In this document: piece by piece, positions 54,012 through 62,329 of the stretch | How the letters are laid out: each line of letters starts with the position of its first letter | How positions within the stretch are numbered: position 1 is the first letter of the stretch | Assembly (NCBI GenBank): GCA_910586205.1 | Contig: CAJUGD010000009.1 | Coordinates: forward strand, 1 to 64,000 | Length of the DNA: 64,000 nt | Direction: 5' to 3' | From: an uncultured Lachnospiraceae bacterium | GTDB lineage: Bacteria > Bacillota > Clostridia > Lachnospirales > Lachnospiraceae | Position numbers and translations under genes: made by a program | Notes under the pieces: model-generated | Told to the model about the DNA's origin: nothing | The model's database searches: none | Seen by the model: the letters and a program-made list of their open reading frames with translations, nothing else

Positions 54012-54827
54012 ATGAATACATCTTATTTTGAAAAATACTTTTCTTTAGACGGGCGCAAAGCGGTAGTCACCGGCGCCAGCTCAGGCATCGGACGAGCCAT
54101 TGCCATTGCCCTGGCTAATTTCGGCGCAGAGGTGGCGCTTCTCGGCCGCTCCAAAGAAGGGCTTTCCATTACCCATCAAGCCATCGTAGAAAGCGGCGGC
54201 GTCTGTGAGGACTACACGGTAGATATCTCGGACACCGGCGCTCAGGAAGCCTTTTTTCAAGAATACATGAAAAAACATGGCCGGATGGATATCTTCATTG
54301 CCAATGCAGGCATCAATCGCAGGGCCGAACTGCCGGACGCCTCCTTAGAGGACATAGAAGCTCTTTTAAAAACCAACTATGTGGGAACTCTTTTCGGCAT
54401 GATCCAGGCATCCAACATAATGAAAAAACAGCGCTCTGGCAATATTGTGGTCATCACATCCATCAACGGCTTAAGCCCCCTGATCAACCAGGCTGTCTAT
54501 TCCAGCATTAAGTTTGGTTTAGAAGGAGCCATGCGGGCCTTGGCCGGCAGCATGGCAGAGTATGGGGTCCGGGTCAATAGCTGCGCCCCCGGCTGTGTCC
54601 ACTCTGCAGGCAACCAGCATATTTTCTCCATTGACGAATTCCGCAAGTCAAAAGAGGCCAGTATTCCCTTAAGAAAGATCGGCAATCCGGAGGAAATCGG
54701 CAATGTGGTAGCTTCCATGGTCAGCGATGCCTACAGCTTTATGACCGGTTCTACGATTCTGGTGGACGGAGGGGAGCTGCTTCGGCCGAAGCAAAAGCAG
54801 CCGCAGACAGAGCTTCCTCTTTCTTAA
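54012..54827 (+). CDS. Short-chain dehydrogenase/reductase
   Basis: 271 residues, GGAGGAAAAC before ATG. Classical SDR: VTGASSGIGRAIAIALANFG (TGxxxGxG), IFIANAGINRRAEL (NAG), VVITSINGLSPL with VYSSIKFGLEGAMRAL (YxxxK) and a C-terminal SFMTGSTILVDGGELL. Similar to gluconate 5-dehydrogenase/3-oxoacyl reductase types. Probably a redox step for the hydroxy or keto intermediate of the cluster. Last gene of the plus-strand operon, converging on the phosphoesterase gene 40 bases on. Confidence 0.92.
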   Translation: MNTSYFEKYFSLDGRKAVVTGASSGIGRAIAIALANFGAEVALLGRSKEGLSITHQAIVESGGVCEDYTVDISDTGAQEAFFQEYMKKHGRMDIFIANAGINRRAELPDASLEDIEALLKTNYVGTLFGMIQASNIMKKQRSGNIVVITSINGLSPLINQAVYSSIKFGLEGAMRALAGSMAEYGVRVNSCAPGCVHSAGNQHIFSIDEFRKSKEASIPLRKIGNPEEIGNVVASMVSDAYSFMTGSTILVDGGELLRPKQKQPQTELPLS

Positions 54828-54867
54828 GAATCTGATTTTCGTCCTACGCAGCATATTGGGGCAGTCA

Positions 54868-55467
54868 CTACTCCGGAAACTCAATGATATAATTGTCATA
54901 GGCATTGACCACCATGGTCTCGCCCATCTGGTCCACCCTTTTAAACCCCGTCCCATAATTGGCGTGGACATGCCCATGAACAAACAATTTGGGCCGGTAC
55001 TGTTCAATCAGCTCACCAAAACAGGCAAATCCCCTGTGAGGCAGATCCTCCAGGTCATTCACTCCGGCCGCCGGCGCATGGGAGACTAAAATGTCAAACC
55101 CTTTATTCCATTTCAGCTTCCACCGCAGCCGGCGAATACGCCGGCGCATCTCCTTTTCCGTGTACTGATTGACTGCCTCAGGATGATAGCGCATAGAACC
55201 GCCCAGCCCCAATATCCGAATCCCGCGAAAAACCTGGATCTGATCCTCAATACAGACACAGCCGCCGTAAGCCTCTGCGTCATAGGGCTTGTCATGATTC
55301 CCCATGACAAACATCACAGGCGCTCTGCACATGCTGGCAAAAAAATCAAGATAACTGGGTTTTAAATCCCCACATGCCAAAATCAGCTCCACCCCCTCAA
55401 GCTTCTCCGGCTTAAAATATTCATATAATGACTTGGACTCACAGTCTGCCAGCACCAGAATTTTCAC
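54868..55467 (-). CDS. Calcineurin-like metallophosphoesterase
   Basis: 199 residues. GTG 55467 overlaps the upstream stop in a GTGA arrangement. Motifs: MKILVLADCESKS (D-x-E replacing D-x-H), ACGDLKPSYLDFF (GD), VMGNHDKPYD (GNHD), LVSHAPA (H) and FVHGHVHANYG (GHxH). The first metal His is replaced by Glu, as in some MJ0936-like members. Substrate unknown; it is coupled to the BMP-domain protein gene. Confidence 0.85.
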   Translation of the reverse strand: MKILVLADCESKSLYEYFKPEKLEGVELILACGDLKPSYLDFFASMCRAPVMFVMGNHDKPYDAEAYGGCVCIEDQIQVFRGIRILGLGGSMRYHPEAVNQYTEKEMRRRIRRLRWKLKWNKGFDILVSHAPAAGVNDLEDLPHRGFACFGELIEQYRPKLFVHGHVHANYGTGFKRVDQMGETMVVNAYDNYIIEFPE

Positions 55468-57416
55468 TTTTTTTCTCCTTCTGTACCTGTTTCTTCTGCC
55501 TTTACGCCATTAAAACGGATCATTGCCTGAGCCTCTGGCTTAAAAAGATCTGTGGCCGGAATCTGTCCCACCACATTGTCACACAGCCAGCCCATGCGGA
55601 TGATCTCCTCCGGAGTCAGGCAGCGCCCCTCCTCCCCCACAATCAATCCGTTCTGAGCATAGATCTTCCCCTCAAAAGTGCGGAACGAATCACAGCAGAT
55701 GGACCATTTCAAAAAGTCAATCAGCTTCTGAGTGCTGGAAGGCAGGTCTTTTGAGCAGATCACATCAATCACATCCGCGGACATTCCCCACCAGTAATTA
55801 ATAGCCTTTTTTCCCTTTAAGCTCTTATCCTCCTGCTCGCCTCTGCAGATCTGATTCACAATCTGCTCATAAAATTTCCCCCAGTTAGTCAGAGACGTAG
55901 CAAGATTTTCTACTGTGCCGTCAGGAGCCTTGCAGTAAAGCCCATACTCACGGGACGCTTTCATGGGCGCAACCAGATCCTCACCGGAAATGTGGGTGAT
56001 TCCCTCCTGCTCCAGCTCCTGACGGCAATGATGCTCCTTTAAACCGGACCATTTCAGATAAACTTTTGCCCTGGGATTGATCATCTTCGCCCCCATGGCA
56101 AAGGCATTGATATTGGACATCATGCCGTAAATGGGATAATCTGCAATGTACCCCAGCTTTTCCCGCTCACTCATGGCTGCCGCCAAAGCTCCCATAAGAA
56201 ACTTTGATTCATACATCCGGGCATAATAGGTGCGGATGGATGAATAGGACAGATTCACGGAACAGTTGAAAATCTTCAGCTTTGGATATTTGATCGCCGC
56301 CTTGACGCTGGTAGATGCCATCTGAGGGGCCACTGTAAAGATCACATTACATCCTTCCTCCACTGCCTGATCCACTGCCCGCAGGACTTCTTCTTCTGTG
56401 CCTATGTCCTCAAAGGCCCGTGTATGCATTTTCCCATGAAAGCACTGCTCCAGATACATTCGGCCCAGCTCATGGGCATACACCCAGCTTGAAACTTCCT
56501 TGCCTTTCGGATAGATAAAGGCAGGTTTTAACATTTCCGGCTCAATGGCAGTTCCCGGAAGCAGCCAGTTTAAAAGTTTGGGTGATCCGCTTTCCTTAAC
56601 CTCCGGCTTTTCCACCAGTGCAATCTCACTTCCCCGTGAGGTCAAAAGCAGCTCATCCCATATACGGGCCAGATCCCTTTTCATCTGATCCCCGGTCCGC
56701 TCCTTGGCTACCTCATAGCTGAAAAACTCCACATATTTTAGAAAAGCATCGGAAGCTGTCAGCTCCATCTCCTCTGTTCTCAGATTATAAAACACTTTGG
56801 AAAACCGGTCATAAGCCGCCTTAAAATACTGCCTCTCATCCTCAGTCCAAACCTCCTGCGGCTCCTTGCCCATGGCTTCCAAAAGCCGTTTATAGCTTCC
56901 TGTTCTGCTGAACCACACATCACAGTTAAAAGAAACCTGATAAAAATCAAGAAATTCATAATACAGCTTTGTATCGTAATTGTCGCTCCTTTTGGGAATC
57001 AGACGGATCACAGACGCAGAAATGCTGTAGGCATGAAGATATTTCAGCACACTGACCCGCTTGTTGCCCTCCTGCACATAGTAACGGTTCATAAACTCAT
57101 AGGCAAAGATAGGATCATGGATTCCCTCCTCAATCTGATGGTCATACAGATACCCCCACTTGGCCCCAAACTCTGACCGTTCCCCCAAAAGAGGCATAAA
57201 ATTACTGGCAAATGCCTGGGTCCTGCCCTGGGTCTTGGTTCCTACCACCCGATCCAAAGGAATGTCAATGATCCCTAAGTTTACCTCTGAAACAATCTCC
57301 GTATTGGATAAAATCTCATCCAGCACCGGAAGATAGGGATACTGCCCCTTGGAAATCGCCTCCTGATATCGCTTCCTCCCCTGCCGAAGCGCACCCATGT
57401 AATCATATAATGCCAT
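55464..57416 (-). CDS. Cytoplasmic BMP/PBP1-type ligand-binding protein with ParB/Srx-like N-terminal region
   Basis: About 650 residues from ATG 57416 (AAAGGAGTTTGGCG upstream); no signal peptide or TM segment. The N-terminal 260 residues include a ParB/sulfiredoxin-like piece (VNLGIIDIPLDRVVGTKTQG, ending in YVQEGNKRVSVLKYL, like the GxxR box of ParB). The C-terminal half (about 300-590) is a BMP-family solute-binding fold (KPAFIYPKGKEVSSWVY, VIFTVAPQMASTSVKAAIK, SKFLMGALAAAMSEREKLGY, MGAKMINPRAKVYLKWSG). BMP proteins normally are nucleoside-binding lipoproteins, so the cytosolic form suggests sensing or processing. Function not known. Confidence 0.7.
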   Translation of the reverse strand: MALYDYMGALRQGRKRYQEAISKGQYPYLPVLDEILSNTEIVSEVNLGIIDIPLDRVVGTKTQGRTQAFASNFMPLLGERSEFGAKWGYLYDHQIEEGIHDPIFAYEFMNRYYVQEGNKRVSVLKYLHAYSISASVIRLIPKRSDNYDTKLYYEFLDFYQVSFNCDVWFSRTGSYKRLLEAMGKEPQEVWTEDERQYFKAAYDRFSKVFYNLRTEEMELTASDAFLKYVEFFSYEVAKERTGDQMKRDLARIWDELLLTSRGSEIALVEKPEVKESGSPKLLNWLLPGTAIEPEMLKPAFIYPKGKEVSSWVYAHELGRMYLEQCFHGKMHTRAFEDIGTEEEVLRAVDQAVEEGCNVIFTVAPQMASTSVKAAIKYPKLKIFNCSVNLSYSSIRTYYARMYESKFLMGALAAAMSEREKLGYIADYPIYGMMSNINAFAMGAKMINPRAKVYLKWSGLKEHHCRQELEQEGITHISGEDLVAPMKASREYGLYCKAPDGTVENLATSLTNWGKFYEQIVNQICRGEQEDKSLKGKKAINYWWGMSADVIDVICSKDLPSSTQKLIDFLKWSICCDSFRTFEGKIYAQNGLIVGEEGRCLTPEEIIRMGWLCDNVVGQIPATDLFKPEAQAMIRFNGVKAEETGTEGEKK

Positions 57417-57509
57417 CGCCAAACTCCTTTCTCTGCCTTTCCCACATCTTTCCTTAGACAACCGTCAAATAAACAGCATTATCTTTTGGACGTTACCTGG
57501 CCTTATATC

Positions 57510-59342
57510 CTACATCCTCTCCGGCGCCTCAAAGCCCAGCACATCAATACCTGCCAAAAGAACGTCCCTTGTCAGCGTAATCAGCCGGATCCAGCCAGCC
57601 TGCCTGGCTTTATCCTCCTCTGCCAGAATCTTATTATCCCGGTAAAACCCATTAAAGGCATTGGCCAAACCATAGACATACTGACAGATCTTATGAGGCG
57701 CCAGCTCTGCAAAGGCATTCTCCATCACCTCATTATACCGGGTCAGCTCCAGCATCAGACCACGCTCTGAGCTTCCTGCATCCGGAAGAATCAAGGCAGC
57801 CTCATCTCCCTTATCCGTCTCCTGATAATTTTTCAAAATCGATTTGATCCGCACAATGGTATACAGAATATACGGCCCCGTATTGCCTGTAAAGGAGGTA
57901 AAGCGCTCCATATCAAACACATAATCCTTTGCCGCCTGATTGGAGAGGTCTCCGTATTTTAATGCTGCCAGCCCAATCATCTTTGCTGTTTTTCTTGCTT
58001 CCTCCTCCGGCATCTCTGTGCCGGCTTTTAAAGCATCCTCCCCGTCCTTTTCCTCTTTCAGCACTCCCCGGTTCTCCTGAATCCGGTCATAAACGGCTGC
58101 CTCAATATCTGCAATCAGATGCTCCAGACGCATTACGCCTCCGTCCCTGGTCTTGAAAGGCCTCCCGTCCTTCCCGTTCATGGTTCCAAAGCCAATGTAC
58201 ACCATAGGCGTATCCTCTTTCACGTAGCCAGCCTTTTTGGCTACCCTAAACACCTGGGTGTAGTGAAGTTCCTGCCGTTTGTCCGCGATATAAATGTACT
58301 GATTCGGCTGATACAGCTTCTCTCTTTCCAAAATAGTCCCCAAATCCGTTGTGGCATAAAGAGCCGCCCCATCCGATTTCTGCACAATACAAGGCGGAAG
58401 CTCCTTGGAATCCGTATCCTGGGCAATATCTACCACCAATGCTCCCTGGCTCTCCCGGGCCAGGCCCTTTTTCTTCAGATCCTCAATCAGCCACGGGATA
58501 TAAGGCCCTGCGTCACTCTCCCCTTTCCACAAATCAAAATGCACATTCAAATTTCCATAATTCTTCTTCAGATCTTCCAGGGAAATCCTCATAATATGCT
58601 TCCAAATAGCCACATACGGAGCATATCCGCCCTGCAGCCGCAAGGTAGCCTCCTGGGCCCGTTCCTTAAATGCCTCGTCCTCCTTGGATTTGGCGCTGGC
58701 ACAGGGATAAATGTCTTCCAGCTCCCCAATGGTAAACGGCGCCTCCAAGGGATACTCTCCCTCATATGTTTCCTGAAAATATACCAAATCCGGCTTCCGC
58801 TCCCGCAGTTCTTCTATGATCAATCCCATCTGCAGGCCCCAATCCCCCAGGTGCACATCCCCTATCACATGGTAGCCCAAAAAGCCGCCCATCCGCCGGA
58901 TGCTTTCCCCAATAACCGCAGAGCGCAGATGCCCCACATGGAGCGGCTTTGCCACATTGGCTCCGCCGTAATCCACGATCACTGTCTCCCCATGTCCCGG
59001 CTTTTCCAGCCCCATCTTTTCCTCTCTTTGCATGGTGTTTAAATAATCTGCCAGAAATCCTCCGTCCAGACACAGATTGATAAATCCCGGCATCACTGCG
59101 CTTATCTGGGAAAATACGGCAGTCTCATTGCCGCAAGAGCCCGTCAGATAATTTGTCACCTCATTTGCAATGTCAATGGGCTTTTTTTTGTATCGTTTTG
59201 CCGCTGCCATAGCCCCATTGCACTGATATTCACATAAGTCCGGACGGTTAGAAAGCACAGCCTTTCCAAAGCGCTTTTCATAGCCGCAGGCTTCAAACGC
59301 TTCCTCCATCCGGTCAGAAATCAAATCCAGTATCTTTTTCAC
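57510..59342 (-). CDS. argS: Arginyl-tRNA synthetase
   Basis: 610 residues. N-terminal Add-1 domain, class I signature ANVAKPLHVGHLRSAVIGE (HIGH-like), DVHLGDWGLQMG, FGTMNGKDGRPFKTRDGG in place of KMSKS as usual for ArgS, and a C-terminal anticodon-binding DALR domain (ERGLMLELTRYNEVMENAF). Charges tRNA-Arg. It follows aroK in the housekeeping string; I saw no T-box in the 75-base gap. Confidence 0.96.
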   Translation of the reverse strand: MKKILDLISDRMEEAFEACGYEKRFGKAVLSNRPDLCEYQCNGAMAAAKRYKKKPIDIANEVTNYLTGSCGNETAVFSQISAVMPGFINLCLDGGFLADYLNTMQREEKMGLEKPGHGETVIVDYGGANVAKPLHVGHLRSAVIGESIRRMGGFLGYHVIGDVHLGDWGLQMGLIIEELRERKPDLVYFQETYEGEYPLEAPFTIGELEDIYPCASAKSKEDEAFKERAQEATLRLQGGYAPYVAIWKHIMRISLEDLKKNYGNLNVHFDLWKGESDAGPYIPWLIEDLKKKGLARESQGALVVDIAQDTDSKELPPCIVQKSDGAALYATTDLGTILEREKLYQPNQYIYIADKRQELHYTQVFRVAKKAGYVKEDTPMVYIGFGTMNGKDGRPFKTRDGGVMRLEHLIADIEAAVYDRIQENRGVLKEEKDGEDALKAGTEMPEEEARKTAKMIGLAALKYGDLSNQAAKDYVFDMERFTSFTGNTGPYILYTIVRIKSILKNYQETDKGDEAALILPDAGSSERGLMLELTRYNEVMENAFAELAPHKICQYVYGLANAFNGFYRDNKILAEEDKARQAGWIRLITLTRDVLLAGIDVLGFEAPERM

Positions 59343-59417
59343 CTTAATTATTCTCCTTTTCTGGCATCCTTTTCAGACACGCTCTACTCTGGGGTTCACC
59401 TGTCTTATCGCCCTTTC

Positions 59418-59954
59418 TCACTGACCGTTCAGTCTGTTCATGCCCCGGACAATCTCCTCACAGATATCCTCCACCCTTTTCCCATCTGTAGAAACCATCA
59501 AATCTGCCGCTGCCTCATAAGCAGTGCGCCGTTTTTCCATCAATTCTCCAATATACTCCACATTCATATGTCCATTCAATATAGGACGGCTGTCAGAATG
59601 CCTTACCCGTTTTAAGATTGTCTCCGGCTTTGCAGTCAAAAGCACTATTCTGCTGCCCTTTTTTAAATTAGCCACATTTTCCTTCCGCATTACCGCCCCG
59701 CCTCCGCAGGAAATAACCGTCCTTCTGCAATCCTGAAGCTTTAAGATTGCCCTTGTCTCACAATCGCGGAAATATGCCTCTCCATATTTCTCAAAAATAT
59801 CCCGGATCGCCATGTTCTCCGACTCCACAATCATGGCGTCTGTCTCTATCTCATCCAGTGAATACTGGTCCCGCAGATAGTGAGACACTGTACTTTTTCC
59901 AACCCCCATAAATCCAATCAGCGCAATATTATCATGAAACAAAAGCTCTGTCAT
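59418..59954 (-). CDS. aroK: Shikimate kinase
   Basis: 178 residues, GGAAAGGAACATCTGAAC before ATG. P-loop IGFMGVGKSTVSHYL, substrate motifs DEIETDAMIVESENMAI (D-E/D), YFRDCETRAILKL and VISCGGGAVMRKENV, lid RHSDSRPILNG. It phosphorylates shikimate for aromatic amino acid synthesis. It lies between efp and argS. Confidence 0.92.
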   Translation of the reverse strand: MTELLFHDNIALIGFMGVGKSTVSHYLRDQYSLDEIETDAMIVESENMAIRDIFEKYGEAYFRDCETRAILKLQDCRRTVISCGGGAVMRKENVANLKKGSRIVLLTAKPETILKRVRHSDSRPILNGHMNVEYIGELMEKRRTAYEAAADLMVSTDGKRVEDICEEIVRGMNRLNGQ

Positions 59955-59994
59955 GTTCAGATGTTCCTTTCCGCCTCTGCTGCCTTAACAGCAA

Positions 59995-60021
59995 AAGCCA
60001 GACTTTTTAGAGGTCTGGCTT
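59995..60021 (-). terminator. Terminator of efp
   Basis: AAGCCAGAC (59995-60003) pairs with GTCTGGCTT (60013-60021), nine pairs and a nine-base loop; on the minus strand a short T run (TTTTGC) overlaps the stem end. Confidence 0.65.
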
Positions 60022-60047
60022 CGGCTTTCATCTTAAAAGTAACCGCC

Positions 60048-60605
60048 TTATGCTCTGGACAAATATTCTCCGGAACGGGTATCAATCTTGATCTTGTCCC
60101 CATTGTCCACAAACAGCGGCACATATACGGTAGCTCCGGTCTCTACCGTGGCAGGTTTGGTTGCTCCCTGGGCTGTATCACCCTTAAAGCCCGGCTCTGT
60201 GTTGGTAATCTCCAGCTCCACAAACAGCGGAGGCTCCACGGAAAATACCTTGCCGTTGTAAGAGCACACCTTTACAGTCTCGTTCTCCTTCACAAATTTT
60301 AAAGCATCTCCGATCACATCCGGAGCCAGAGCCATCTGCTCATAGTTCTCCATATTCATGAAATTGAACAGATCTCCGTCTGCATACAAATACTGCATGT
60401 CCACACGATCAATCCTGGCTGCCGGGAACTTCTCTGTGGGACGGAAGGTCCGCTCTACTACGGAACCGGTCATCACGTTCTTAATCTTTGTTCTGACAAA
60501 AGCCGCGCCTTTGCCTGGCTTTACATGCTGAAACTCAACAATCTGGTATACGGAACCGTCAATCTCCAAAGTAATGCCATTTCTAAAATCACCTGCTGAA
60601 ATCAT
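60048..60605 (-). CDS. efp: Elongation factor P
   Basis: 185 residues, CAAGGAGGACGATCCC before ATG. Three beta-barrel domains; loop HVKPGKGAAFVRTK carries the conserved Lys that is sometimes modified; RIDRVDMQYLYADGDLFNFM and the C-terminal signature region KGDTAQGATKPATVETGA. Rescues ribosomes stalled at proline runs. Own promoter upstream and a hairpin downstream. Confidence 0.97.
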   Translation of the reverse strand: MISAGDFRNGITLEIDGSVYQIVEFQHVKPGKGAAFVRTKIKNVMTGSVVERTFRPTEKFPAARIDRVDMQYLYADGDLFNFMNMENYEQMALAPDVIGDALKFVKENETVKVCSYNGKVFSVEPPLFVELEITNTEPGFKGDTAQGATKPATVETGATVYVPLFVDNGDKIKIDTRSGEYLSRA

Positions 60606-60650
60606 GGGATCGTCCTCCTTGCATTTACATACTCGCTCGTAATCTTTTAT

Positions 60651-60679
60651 ATTCTATAATAAACCTTCTTTTTTTTCAA
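60651..60679 (-). promoter_or_regulatory. Promoter of efp
   Basis: Minus strand TTGAAA (60679-60674), 17-base spacer, TAGAAT (60656-60651), start near 60644, about 40 bases before the ATG. Confidence 0.7.
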
Positions 60680-60724
60680 CCATTTTTTTCTGCAATGGGG
60701 AATCTGCCATGAGATTTTCTTCCT

Positions 60725-61225
60725 TTATTTTAAGCTTCTCTTATAAAAATATAACACTACAGCCTCCAAATACCGCTTCAGCACAATCTGAATCTCCTCC
60801 TTCGGATTCATCGGTTTTACCAAAATCCCATAGATTCCGGCCCGGTTTGCCCCATATACATCCGTAAAAAGCTGATCCCCCACAAACAAGGTATCCTTCG
60901 TGCCTGTCCCCATATTCTCCATGGCTTTCTTATAGCTTCTCACTGCCGGTTTGCCTGACTTATAAATATAGGGCGAATCCACCTCTCTCGCAAAGGCAGC
61001 CACCCTTGGCTCCTTGTTGTTGGACAGAAGATAGGTCTTTATTCCCAGCTTATGCAGACGTGCAAACAATTCCCTTGCCTTATCGTCTGCCGGAGCGTCA
61101 TGACAGACCAGCGTATTGTCAATATCAAAAATAACTCCTCTGATGCCCTTGTCTCTCCATGTTTCAAAATCAATCTCATAGGTGCTTTCCACCCACTCTT
61201 TCGGATAAAACCGTTCCCATATCAT
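60725..61225 (-). CDS. yqeG: YqeG-family HAD IIIA-type phosphatase
   Basis: 166 residues. HAD motifs: GVIFDIDNTLVCHDAP (DxDNT), LLSNNKEPRV (S/N motif II), KPAVRSYKKAMENMG (Lys motif III) and LFVGDQLFTDVYGANRAG (GDQ..D motif IV). YqeG occurs widely in Firmicutes, often near aro and efp genes; relatives dephosphorylate phosphatidylglycerol phosphate or similar. Its start overlaps the nrdR stop by four bases. Confidence 0.92.
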   Translation of the reverse strand: MIWERFYPKEWVESTYEIDFETWRDKGIRGVIFDIDNTLVCHDAPADDKARELFARLHKLGIKTYLLSNNKEPRVAAFAREVDSPYIYKSGKPAVRSYKKAMENMGTGTKDTLFVGDQLFTDVYGANRAGIYGILVKPMNPKEEIQIVLKRYLEAVVLYFYKRSLK

Positions 61226-61677
61226 TTGTTCTTCAACAGCTTTCCCAGCTCCTCCATAAAAGTATTCACATCCTTAAACTCCCGATAAACCGACGCAAAA
61301 CGGACATATGCCACCTCGTCCAGACTTTTGAGCTTCCCCATTACCAGCTCTCCGATCACCGAGGTCTCCACTTCTTTTTCCTCCATGTTAAAAACACAGT
61401 TCTCAATCTCATCAATCATGGCATTAATCTGTTCCGTGGAAACCGGACGTTTATGGCAGGAACGAATCACTCCGTCCTCAATCTTGGATCGGTCATAGGT
61501 TTCCCTGGTCCGGTCCTTTTTAATCACCATAAGAGGCATAGTCTCCAGCTTTTCATAGGTAGTAAACCGCTTTTTGCATTTTTCACACTGACGACGCCTT
61601 CGGATGGAACTGTTCTCATCTGCTGGCCTGGAATCAATCACTTTGGTATCTGATGCACTGCAATACGGACACTTCAC
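61222..61677 (-). CDS. nrdR: Transcriptional repressor NrdR
   Basis: 151 residues. The start is GTG 61677, eight bases after GGAGG, which gives the canonical MKCPYC N-terminus; an ATG six bases earlier sits too close to the ribosome site. Zinc ribbon CPYCSASDTKVIDSRPAD with RRRRQCEKCKKRFTTYE, then an ATP-cone (VIKKDRTRETYDRSKIEDG). Represses ribonucleotide reductase genes according to the ATP/dATP state. I saw no NrdR box at its own promoter. Confidence 0.95.
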   Translation of the reverse strand: MKCPYCSASDTKVIDSRPADENSSIRRRRQCEKCKKRFTTYEKLETMPLMVIKKDRTRETYDRSKIEDGVIRSCHKRPVSTEQINAMIDEIENCVFNMEEKEVETSVIGELVMGKLKSLDEVAYVRFASVYREFKDVNTFMEELGKLLKNK

Positions 61678-61885
61678 TGTCATTTCCTCCTGTTTTTGCG
61701 CTGTACAGCAGTTCAGACTCATCTTCTGCTGCACCTTTCCTTTACCGTAAAACCAAGTCTTTCCATTACCGCCTACTCTCTGATACAGCATTTCCCGAAT
61801 TTCCACAATACCATATCAAACGGTAGCTCTTTGATAATCGCACAACGCCTGAATGAATTGTTAAAAAATTTGAAAACTTTCTTCT

Positions 61886-61914
61886 ATTTTACCTCATCCA
61901 TTGACAATTTGCAA
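61886..61914 (-). promoter_or_regulatory. Promoter of nrdR-yqeG
   Basis: Minus strand TTGCAA (61914-61909), 17-base spacer, TAAAAT (61891-61886), start near 61879, leaving a leader of about 200 bases before nrdR. Confidence 0.6.
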
Positions 61915-61981
61915 CCTTTTTTACAAAAAACATACAAAATACTTTCATTTTTATAACGATTTCTTTATAACAGCAATTCCT

Positions 61982-62247
61982 TTATCCGCACTGACATGCT
62001 TTTTCTGTATCCTTCAGAATACGGATCTCCACCAGAATAATATCATCTCCAATCTGCTTCACATCGCAGAACGGAATCACATATTCCTTCTCCCTTCCAA
62101 ATATTCCGCAAAGGCAGCCTGGCCCCGGTATGATTAGATGAGTGATGCATCCTGTTTTTTCATCAAATTCTACATCCCCCACAAATCCTAATCTTTTACA
62201 GTCACAAATATTGATAACCTCTTTTTTTTTAAATCAAAAATACGCAT
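61982..62247 (-). CDS. YlmC/YmxH-family PRC-barrel protein, frameshifted in an A9 run
   Basis: The family N-terminus is encoded from ATG 62247 (MRIFDL, then the A run) and, after inserting one A, continues EVINICDCKRLGFVGDVEF into the intact frame DEKTGCITHLIIPGPGCL, FGREKEYVIPFCDVKQIG and DDIILVEI. With the nine A residues present (62222-62230) the frame stops after a few codons. Ten A would give an intact 88-residue protein. YlmC/YmxH proteins are small PRC-barrel proteins linked to sporulation and cell division loci. The start codon lies within a 16-bp hairpin (62239-62285). Confidence 0.75.
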
Positions 62248-62285
62248 AGGATACCCCCTTTCTCCTGGTGTATCCTATGCGTATT
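62239..62285 (-). promoter_or_regulatory. 16-bp hairpin enclosing the ylmC ribosome site and start codon; also terminator-like
   Basis: AATACGCATAGGATAC (62239-62254) and its exact complement (62270-62285) form a perfect 16-bp stem with a 15-base loop. The loop carries the Shine-Dalgarno sequence AGGAGAAAGGGG and the downstream arm contains the ATG. On the minus strand the stem runs straight into TATTTTTG, so it doubles as an intrinsic terminator for metQ transcripts. Confidence 0.75.
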
Positions 62286-62329
62286 CTGCATGTCTGGTTC
62301 CTTTTAGGAAAAATTCCCTTGTTCACTTT

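Noticed and set aside
59343..59417. T-box leader before argS
   Set aside because: The gap is only 75 bases and holds neither the conserved T-box sequence nor a specifier stem.
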